Positions 1 through 6,537 of a stretch of DNA of 8,323 nt are shown here, one piece after another. A model generated the notes under the pieces. It did no database searches, had not been told where the DNA came from, and saw only the letters and a program-made list of their open reading frames with translations. This DNA comes from JBBDWJ01 sp040902925 (GTDB taxonomy: Bacteria > Acidobacteriota > Terriglobia > Bryobacterales > UBA6623). Numbering within the stretch: the stretch's first letter is position 1; each line of letters opens with the position of its first letter. The translations under genes and the position numbers were made by a program. The stretch lies in assembly GCA_040902925.1 (NCBI GenBank), contig JBBDWJ010000045.1, positions 1 to 8,323 of the forward strand. The letters run 5' to 3'.

Positions 1-411
1 CCGCAGGTACTTCTGAAGCTGCATCGCGGAGATGCCCTTCTTGGCATCGCAGACCAGCGCAACGGCCTGAAACCACTTGTGTAGTGGCAGGTGGGTATCG
101 TGGAAGATGGTGCCCGTGGTGGCAGCGAACTGATACTTGCAGGTGAGGCACTGGTACAGGTGCTTGTCGGGACTGCGGACGGCTTCGCCCTTGGAGTTGA
201 GGCGGCTACGGCCCTTCCGCACAAACCGCGAGATCCGATTGGCGCTACACTTCAGGCAACGGACGCCTTCGGGCCAACGCATGGCTTCCAGGTAGGCGAT
301 GCACTTGACTTCCTCGTTGAATTCGGCGGCAACGTCTATCAGGGAATTCTTGCGATTGACCAGCGAACGGTAGCGGCTCTTGCGGGGCTTTTTGGTCTTC
401 GGGGCGTCCAT
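1..411 (-). CDS. IS1595-family transposase, N-terminal part (cut by window edge)
   Basis: Reading the minus strand from an ATG at 409-411 gives 137 uninterrupted codons that run off the left edge. A basic, Lys/Arg-rich N-terminus (residues 3-22) is followed by a zinc-ribbon: C52-x2-C55 and C88-x2-C91, then YQF-AATTGTIFHDTHLPLHKWF and KKGISAMQLQKYL. This order (zinc ribbon, 'GT-x-FH-x-THLPL-x-KWF', 'KKGISA-x-QL') is the signature N-terminus of IS1595-family transposases, which move DNA by a DDE/DDN-type mechanism. The catalytic ISXO2-like domain lies outside the window, so I cannot tell whether the enzyme is intact. Family members are usually about 300 residues long. The gene points away from the reductase gene, and its promoter is immediately upstream (419-447). 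The plus strand is also open over much of this stretch (91-561), but that translation resembles nothing and is a shadow. The family assignment is firm; the activity is unknown. Confidence 0.9.
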   Translation of the reverse strand, partial: MDAPKTKKPRKSRYRSLVNRKNSLIDVAAEFNEEVKCIAYLEAMRWPEGVRCLKCSANRISRFVRKGRSRLNSKGEAVRSPDKHLYQCLTCKYQFAATTGTIFHDTHLPLHKWFQAVALVCDAKKGISAMQLQKYLR

Positions 412-418
412 GGAATCC

Positions 419-447
419 AGTATGCGCCTATGGCGCGTCTGTGTCAA
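419..447 (-). promoter_or_regulatory. Sigma70-type promoter for the transposase, possibly leaderless
   Basis: On the minus strand a perfect -35 box TTGACA (442-447) is followed by a 17-base spacer and CATACT (419-424) as -10. The expected transcription start is about 7 bases past the -10 box, at 412-413, directly at the ATG (409-411). The transcript would therefore have almost no leader. The bases between the -10 box and the ATG contain only a weak GGA as a possible ribosome binding site. The spacer is largely filled by a small dyad, GCGCC-ATA-GGCGC on this strand (424-436), which could be a binding site or could simply be part of the element's terminal repeat. The assignment rests on box matches and spacing only. 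Confidence 0.5.
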
Positions 448-472
448 GTGCATAATCACGGAACGAACCCAA

Positions 473-488
473 ATCCCAATATTGGGAT
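473..488. promoter_or_regulatory. Perfect 16-bp palindrome ATCCCAATATTGGGAT, operator-like
   Basis: The sequence is identical to its own reverse complement over 16 bases and stops abruptly (A at 472, G at 489). A perfect dyad with an AT-rich centre and CCC/GGG half-site ends is the form expected of a binding site for a dimeric helix-turn-helix regulator. As a cruciform it would have no loop, so a protein site is more likely than an RNA hairpin. It lies 26 bases beyond the transposase -35 box and about 200 bases upstream of the reductase -10 box, so it is not placed like a classic repressor site for either. It could be a remnant of a locus displaced by the insertion. The cognate protein is unknown. 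Confidence 0.45.
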
Positions 489-667
489 GACAACCGCCAT
501 CATACTCATTAATAATAAGTTAGATTCGACTGGCGGATGGAACAAACACCGAAAGGCATAGACCGGTCGTCCAAAGACCTTGCGCCAAGCCAAGCGCTGC
601 GCCGTTGGACCAGGCTTGGCGGCAACCCACGAAACAGCCGGTCGCGCCGCCCCGGCCGCGGATCGAC

Positions 668-696
668 CTGCACCACCCGCCAAGAAAAGGTATAAT
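668..696 (+). promoter_or_regulatory. Promoter of the nitrite/sulfite reductase gene
   Basis: A perfect -10 hexamer TATAAT lies at 691-696. The -35 position at 17-base spacing (668-673, CTGCAC) matches the consensus poorly, which suggests that an activator or other upstream elements help. Transcription would begin near 703, giving a leader of about 36 bases, too short for a riboswitch. The perfect -10 box and correct distance to the strong ribosome binding site make this the best-supported promoter in the window. Confidence 0.6.
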
Positions 697-725
697 GTCG
701 ATCAAGATAGTAGGGATTCCCCCTG

Positions 726-731
726 AAGGAG
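726..731 (+). promoter_or_regulatory. Ribosome binding site AAGGAG of the reductase gene
   Basis: AAGGAG sits 7 bases before the ATG at 739, which is ideal spacing and fixes that start. It is the only strong Shine-Dalgarno sequence before any gene in the window. Confidence 0.8.
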
Positions 732-738
732 CACCGCC

Positions 739-2877
<2,139 letters not shown>

Positions 2878-2894
2878 AGCCTGTGCGTAACGGG

Positions 2895-2929
2895 TGCCGG
2901 CGGGGTGCCGGCGGGGACTGCCGACGGGG
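2895..2929 (+). repeat. Three-copy 11-base tandem repeat, unit TGCCGGCGGGG
   Basis: Two perfect adjacent copies lie at 2895-2905 and 2906-2916. A third copy with one change (TGCCGACGGGG, 2919-2929) follows after a 2-base insertion. The array begins 17 bases after the reductase stop and runs straight into the inverted repeat at 2926-3006. The unit is rich in G on this strand. It looks like slippage-derived sequence at the edge of the larger repeat element. Confidence 0.7.
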
Positions 2930-3028
2930 ACAGTCACCGCCTTTCGCGCTAATGGCGCAGCGGTTGTTCAGCGGAACTCAGTGCGCGAAAGGTGGTGACT
3001 GCCCCCCCCCCCCGCGACTCTGTCCCCG
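2925..3028. repeat. Long imperfect inverted repeat, candidate dispersed palindromic element
   Basis: The arms at 2926-2949 and 2983-3006 are complementary at 22 of 24 positions around a 33-base centre. Within the right arm lies part of a 12-base C run (3002-3013). A second layer exists: CGGGGACAG (2925-2933) is also complementary to CTGTCCCCG (3020-3028), which marks a possible outer boundary. The centre contains a small GTTC-AGCG-GAAC hairpin (2966-2977). No reading frame here looks real. The structure could end reductase transcription, although no T-run follows it. The length, nested arms and terminal inverted bases look more like a non-autonomous or REPIN-type element present elsewhere in the genome. 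Multi-copy status cannot be seen from one window. Confidence 0.65.
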
Positions 3029-3073
3029 ACGCACTCAAGCACTAACTTAGAGATCATGTATCAAGCTTGCTAG

Positions 3074-3096
3074 CGCGCGGCAATGTTCCCCGCGCG
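3074..3096 (+). other. GC-only hairpin just upstream of the 3117 gene
   Basis: CGCGCGG (3074-3080) pairs with CCGCGCG (3090-3096) around a 9-base loop. The 7-bp stem ends 20 bases before the ATG at 3117. No T-run follows, so it is not an obvious terminator. If transcribed, it could affect initiation at a start that lacks a Shine-Dalgarno sequence. Confidence 0.4.
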
Positions 3097-3116
3097 GCCC
3101 GGACGACTCTCCACTC

Positions 3117-3701
3117 ATGGACCTTCAACGCATTGATATCTACGCCCTGATCGACGCGCCCCGCGGCGCGAAACTCGACTCGCTGTTGGCCATCTTCGGA
3201 CGCTGGCGCACCGACACGACCCACCCGGCTAAATGGATCGACCTTGCCGACTACGCGCACATGAGCCGCGGCGCCGGCGTCGTCCTGGTCGGCAAGCAGG
3301 GCATTTTCGGCGTCACCCGGTTCGACCCGGGCCTGGGCCTGCTCTACTCCGGCCGGGCCGAATATGAAGGCTCGTTGGAGCAGCGCGTGGTCGAGTCGTT
3401 TCGCAGGCACCTCTCCTTGACGGCGGCGCTGCTACGCGAGCCGGACTATCCGGCTGAGATCAAGAACCTGAACGGGTCCTGGGATCTCACCGTAAATGAC
3501 CGCCTGAATTTCCCCAACAACGAGCAGACGGATCGCCTGCTGCGCCCGCCCATCCAGGCCGCGCTCGACAAGCTGTTCGGTGTTGGCGCTTACGAGTTGG
3601 CTCCGCATGACGACGCGCAGCGGCGGTACGGATTCACCCTTCACACCGGCGCGACAGACCTCAATCGCATTCTGGAAACAGCCGAAAAGGCGTATTCGTG
3701 A
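3117..3701 (+). CDS. Conserved protein of unknown function, 194 residues
   Basis: I do not recognise a named domain, but the pattern matches a soluble uncharacterised family of about 200 residues seen in several bacterial phyla. Conserved-looking stretches are DLADYAHM-SRGAGVVLVGKQG (about 42-62), GLGLLYSGR near 74-82, the charged helical segment SLEQRVVESFRRHL (86-99), and NDRLNFPN (about 127-134) near the middle. There are no membrane segments, no signal peptide, no cysteines, and no nucleotide- or metal-binding motif that I can see, so no function is assigned. The ATG at 3117 is the only usual start codon in its open frame, which is closed upstream by TAG at 3048-3050. No Shine-Dalgarno sequence precedes it, and a GC hairpin sits 20 bases upstream. 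It follows the reductase gene in the same direction, but the 239-base repeat-filled gap argues against tight coupling. Confidence 0.85.
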   Translation: MDLQRIDIYALIDAPRGAKLDSLLAIFGRWRTDTTHPAKWIDLADYAHMSRGAGVVLVGKQGIFGVTRFDPGLGLLYSGRAEYEGSLEQRVVESFRRHLSLTAALLREPDYPAEIKNLNGSWDLTVNDRLNFPNNEQTDRLLRPPIQAALDKLFGVGAYELAPHDDAQRRYGFTLHTGATDLNRILETAEKAYS

Positions 3702-3733
3702 ACCCAGCAAGCACCGTTCGGGATTGATCCCTA

Positions 3734-3762
3734 TTGACAGCGCCGGCGGCATTCGTTCAACA
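3734..3762 (+). promoter_or_regulatory. Possible promoter for the hydrolase-like gene
   Basis: A perfect TTGACA lies at 3734-3739, but the hexamer at 17-base spacing (3757-3762, TCAACA) is a poor -10 box. If used, transcription would start within a few bases of the ATG at 3773 and give a nearly leaderless message. That would fit the absence of a Shine-Dalgarno sequence and the in-frame TAG directly before the ATG. The case rests mainly on one good box. Confidence 0.25.
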
Positions 3763-3772
3763 ATCAGACTAG

Positions 3773-4600
3773 ATGCGTGTATCGCGCAGAGGCTGGTTTC
3801 AGGCTTCGCTGGGTGCGGCAATGGTTGCTGGCGCGGCGTTGACGTTCGCCAGCCCGCAAACCACGCTCATCCGGCGCTCGAAGCAATACGGCGGCTTCCG
3901 GCTCGATTTCGAGTTCAACGGCCGCCGCGCCTTTCTCGTGCAGCCGCCGCGCGAACCCATCGACAATTCAAAGCCGTGGGTATGGTACGCGCCCACGCTT
4001 GCCGGCCAACAGCCCGACGATCGCCATGAGTGGCTGTTCGCGCAACTGGTCGAGCAAGGTTTTGCCATCGCGGGCGTCGACGTCGGAGGACCATCGGGAG
4101 CCCCGCAAGCAGGCGAAACATTCAGCCAGTTTCGCGAAATGCTGATCGCCAAGTACCGCATGTCGCAGCGGCCGTGCCTGCTCGCCGCGGATTGGGGCGC
4201 GTTGTTTCTCTATGACTGGGCTTCGCGGCACGCCAGCGAAGTGCGCTGCATCGCCGGGATTCGCCCGCTCGTCAACGTCGAGTCGGACCCGCGCATGGCC
4301 GCGCAGATAGCGTCGGCCTACGAGTTGAGCGCCGCGGAGTTTCAAGATCGCCTGGCCGAGTACAATCCGATCGACCAGCTCGGCGCGCTCGCCGATCAAG
4401 GCGTCCCGATTCTGCATCTGCACGGCCCAGGTGACACGGTCGTACCCGCCGAGCCCAACAGCGGAGAAATGGCGCGCCGCTACCGCGCCCTGGGCGGCGC
4501 GATCGAAGTCGTGGGCCTAACAGGAGAAGGCCCCGAAGTCTGGCGCTCTCGTGCGCTGCTCGATTTCTTCGTCGCGCGCGGCCTGGTTGCCTCCGACTAG
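3773..4600 (+). CDS. Tat-signal alpha/beta-hydrolase-fold protein with altered catalytic residues
   Basis: The N-terminus reads SRRGWFQ (residues 4-10) followed by an Ala/Gly-rich hydrophobic stretch (11-26), a twin-arginine signal, so the product is probably exported folded. The rest fits an alpha/beta-hydrolase: a strand and oxyanion-like loop (68-76, PWVWYAPTL), a nucleophile-elbow region (135-150, CLLAADWGALFLYDWA), NPIDQL (198-203), and the acid loop LHGPGDTVVP (216-225, D221). As I recall the closest relatives (from Planctomycetes and Acidobacteria), the elbow carries Ser ('SRGG') and a late 'GKGHE' supplies His. Here these positions read D140-W-G and GEGPE with P254, and no His occurs after D221. 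An Asp nucleophile is known in haloalkane dehalogenases and epoxide hydrolases, but those also need the His. The protein may be a non-catalytic binder. The start is firm: an in-frame TAG directly precedes the ATG. No Shine-Dalgarno sequence is visible. The fold is confident; the substrate is unknown. Confidence 0.82.
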   Translation: MRVSRRGWFQASLGAAMVAGAALTFASPQTTLIRRSKQYGGFRLDFEFNGRRAFLVQPPREPIDNSKPWVWYAPTLAGQQPDDRHEWLFAQLVEQGFAIAGVDVGGPSGAPQAGETFSQFREMLIAKYRMSQRPCLLAADWGALFLYDWASRHASEVRCIAGIRPLVNVESDPRMAAQIASAYELSAAEFQDRLAEYNPIDQLGALADQGVPILHLHGPGDTVVPAEPNSGEMARRYRALGGAIEVVGLTGEGPEVWRSRALLDFFVARGLVASD

Positions 4601-4745
4601 TTTTCGCTGCGGGCCTCATTCCCACCCACAGGGCGTTTGGGCGCGTGAATCTCGAAAGCAATCCGCCAACGCCGCACAACCGGCTTGCGGTCTATGAATT
4701 CGTCAAGGATGCGCTTGGGCCTCTGATGCCCTGCCCTCAAAGCTC

Positions 4746-6224
4746 GTGACCGCAACGAAGCCCACATCGATCGTCTGGTTTCGCAACGACCTGCGCTTGG
4801 ACGATAACCGCGCCTTGCAAGCAGCCGCTGCGGCGGGTGGCCCGGTGATTCCGGTCTTCCTCTGGACGCCGCGTGAGGAAGACCTGTGGGCTCCCGGAGC
4901 GGCCAGCCGTTGGTGGCTTCATCAGTCCCTCGAAGCCCTCAGTCAAGCATTGAGGGAGAAGGGCTCACGCCTGATCCTCCGGCGCGGCCCAAGTTTGACG
5001 GCGCTCCAGGAGCTGATTCTCGCCACAGGCGCGAGCAAAGTCTTTTGGAGCCGGCGCTACGAACCGGCGGTTCGCAAACGCGACGAGCAACTACGCGCAG
5101 CGTTGCGGAAAGCCAATGTCGAGACCGAGGAGTGTTCCGGCGCGTTGCTGTTTGAGCCCGATGAGTTGCATACGAAATCCGGCAACCCGTTCCAGGTGTT
5201 TACGCCGTTCTGGAAGAGCTGCCTCGCGAAGGGCGAGCCTGCGCAACCCGCGGCCGCGCCGCGAACGCTCGCCGCGCCAGCAACGTGGCCAGACTCTCTG
5301 CCGCTCGAACAGCTCAACCTGGAACCCACAATCGACTGGGCAGCAGGTCTCAAGCGCGCCTGGACGCCCGGAGAAACAGGCACCCGCAAACAACTGCGTA
5401 AATTCGTTCAGCAAGCCATCACGGATTACAAAACGGCTCGCGATCAGCCAGGCATCGACGGGACGTCACGGCTCTCGCCGCACTTGCACTTCGGCGAAGT
5501 CAGCGTGAGGCGCGTCTGGCACCAGATTCGCAAGTTGCAGGAAAGGCGCGCGGCAGGCGGTGAGCGCGGCTGGAAGCCCGGCCCGGAAGACTATTTACGC
5601 CAGCTAGGTTGGCGCGAGTTTGCCCATCACCTGCTCTATCATTTCCCTCACACGACCGGCCAGCCGCTACGGGAACAGTTCGCGCGCTTCCCGTGGCGCA
5701 GGAGCAAGACAGACGTGACCGCTTGGCGGAAAGGGCAAACCGGCTACCCGTTGGTCGACGCCGGCATGCGCGAGCTGTGGTCCACGGGCTGGATGCACAA
5801 CCGCGTTCGCATGGTCGTCGGTTCGTTTCTCGTGAAAGACCTTCGCATTTCATGGCTCGAAGGCGCCAGATGGTTCTGGGACACACTCGTTGACGCCGAC
5901 CTCGCCAACAACACGCTCGGCTGGCAATGGGTCGCGGGCTGCGGAGCCGACGCGGCGCCCTACTTCCGCATCTTCAACCCGGTCTCGCAAGGCGAGCGGT
6001 TCGATCCCCAGGGCGAATACGTGCGGCGTTGGGTCCCCGAAATCGCGCGCCTGCCGAACCGTTGGATCCACAAACCGTGGCAGGCCCCGCCCGAAGCGCT
6101 GAAAACGGCGGGCATCGTTTTGGGCAAGACCTACCCCAACCCGATCGTCGATCACGCCGTGGCGCGCCGCGAAGCCCTCACAGCGTTTCAAGGCCTGAGC
6201 AAGCACGGGTTGGATAGCGAATGA
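4746..6224 (+). CDS. phrB: Deoxyribodipyrimidine photolyase, class I
   Basis: This is a light-driven repair enzyme that splits UV-induced cyclobutane pyrimidine dimers using reduced FAD. The N-terminal Rossmann-like antenna domain opens with SIVWFRNDLRLDDNRAL (8-24) and includes WSRRYEP (101-107). The FAD/catalytic domain shows TSRLSPHLHFGEVS (240-253), YLRQLGWREFAHH (283-295), GYPLVDAGMRELWSTGWMHN (333-352) and LGWQWVAGCGADAAPYFRIF (391-410). By comparison with E. coli PhrB, W327, W370 and W393 match the electron-transfer tryptophans (W306, W359, W382), and N389 matches the Asn facing FAD N5. At 492 residues the length is normal. The start is GTG (4746); it is the only usual start after the in-frame TGA at 4695-4697 and leaves a normal N-terminus. 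There is no Shine-Dalgarno sequence. Antenna chromophore (folate or deazaflavin) is not decidable. A 6-4 photolyase or cryptochrome is less likely given the bacterial class I signature. Confidence 0.95.
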   Translation: MTATKPTSIVWFRNDLRLDDNRALQAAAAAGGPVIPVFLWTPREEDLWAPGAASRWWLHQSLEALSQALREKGSRLILRRGPSLTALQELILATGASKVFWSRRYEPAVRKRDEQLRAALRKANVETEECSGALLFEPDELHTKSGNPFQVFTPFWKSCLAKGEPAQPAAAPRTLAAPATWPDSLPLEQLNLEPTIDWAAGLKRAWTPGETGTRKQLRKFVQQAITDYKTARDQPGIDGTSRLSPHLHFGEVSVRRVWHQIRKLQERRAAGGERGWKPGPEDYLRQLGWREFAHHLLYHFPHTTGQPLREQFARFPWRRSKTDVTAWRKGQTGYPLVDAGMRELWSTGWMHNRVRMVVGSFLVKDLRISWLEGARWFWDTLVDADLANNTLGWQWVAGCGADAAPYFRIFNPVSQGERFDPQGEYVRRWVPEIARLPNRWIHKPWQAPPEALKTAGIVLGKTYPNPIVDHAVARREALTAFQGLSKHGLDSE

Positions 6225-6537
6225 GGCCCACCGCAGATAGGGGCCTCCCGCGCGCGGCAATCCCAGTCGCGGGACTCACGCTCCCAGTTCCGAACGGCGC
6301 CTCCGGACCTGTCGTCCACAAATCAGTAGGTGGGCCAGCCGGGGAGCCCGGCCCGCAGGCGGCTTTCCGGCGCAAATCGACGATTTCCGACCCGCGCCAC
6401 GGGCGGTCCTAATCGTGCAAGGATAACCCGCTAACCGCCGGCCCGTTTCTCCGTCTCACAGGAACAACCCGAGCCGGCGTAATCAGGAAGATTTGCGGGA
6501 GGGAAGGCGATAGCGCCTGCCGCCACGTTGGTGAACT
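6225..6537. other. Non-coding region between photolyase and permease genes
   Basis: No convincing gene is seen in these 313 bases. A 63-codon frame starts at 6221, overlapping the photolyase stop as ATGA, and ends at 6412; its Pro/Gly/Arg-rich product resembles no family, so I do not call it. Structured spots are GGGCC (6332-6336) with GGCCC (6350-6354), the odd palindrome AAATCG-A-CGATTT (6374-6386), a purine-rich GGGAGGG (6497-6503), and the hairpin AGGCG-ATAG-CGCCT (6505-6518) shortly before the permease start. No clear sigma70 promoter is visible. Genes of the ADOP type are often preceded by a PadR-family regulator gene; none is present here. Confidence 0.6.

Larger units (their letters stand above)
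1..447 (-). mobile_element. End of an IS1595-family insertion sequence, outer boundary not resolved
   Basis: The transposase at 1-411 implies that the 5' end of an insertion sequence lies here. The terminal inverted repeat should sit upstream of its start codon, somewhere between about 420 and 690. I could not fix it, because the partner end is outside the window and no target duplication can be compared. The right coordinate given is only the outer edge of the transposase promoter, a minimal estimate. Confidence 0.45.
412..738. other. Non-coding region between the transposase and reductase starts
   Basis: No credible gene lies in these 327 bases; the minus-strand open frames across 456-783 have low-complexity composition and resemble no family. 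From left to right it holds the transposase promoter, a 16-bp palindrome (473-488), an AT-rich patch around 500-527 bracketed by CCGCCA (494-499) and TGGCGG (531-536), and two interleaved inverted repeats: GTCCAA (569-574) with TTGGAC (605-610), and CGCCAAGCC (583-591) with GGCTTGGCG (613-621). The reductase promoter and ribosome binding site follow. The end of the insertion sequence is probably inside this stretch. Confidence 0.7.

Noticed and set aside
91..561. Plus-strand open frame of 156 codons at the left end
   Set aside because: It lies antisense to the IS1595 transposase, whose zinc-ribbon motifs are unmistakable, and its own product resembles nothing.
697..738. A riboswitch or other sulfur-sensing leader before the reductase
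   Set aside because: The predicted leader is only about 36 bases, too short for a known aptamer, and no matching structure is seen.
2895..2929. A CRISPR array
   Set aside because: The 11-base units are contiguous, without spacers, and no cas genes are in the window.
2926..3006. The inverted repeat as a simple intrinsic terminator
   Set aside because: The arms are long, the centre is 33 bases, and a C-run rather than a T-run follows the stem. A repeat element explains it better, though an effect on termination is not excluded.
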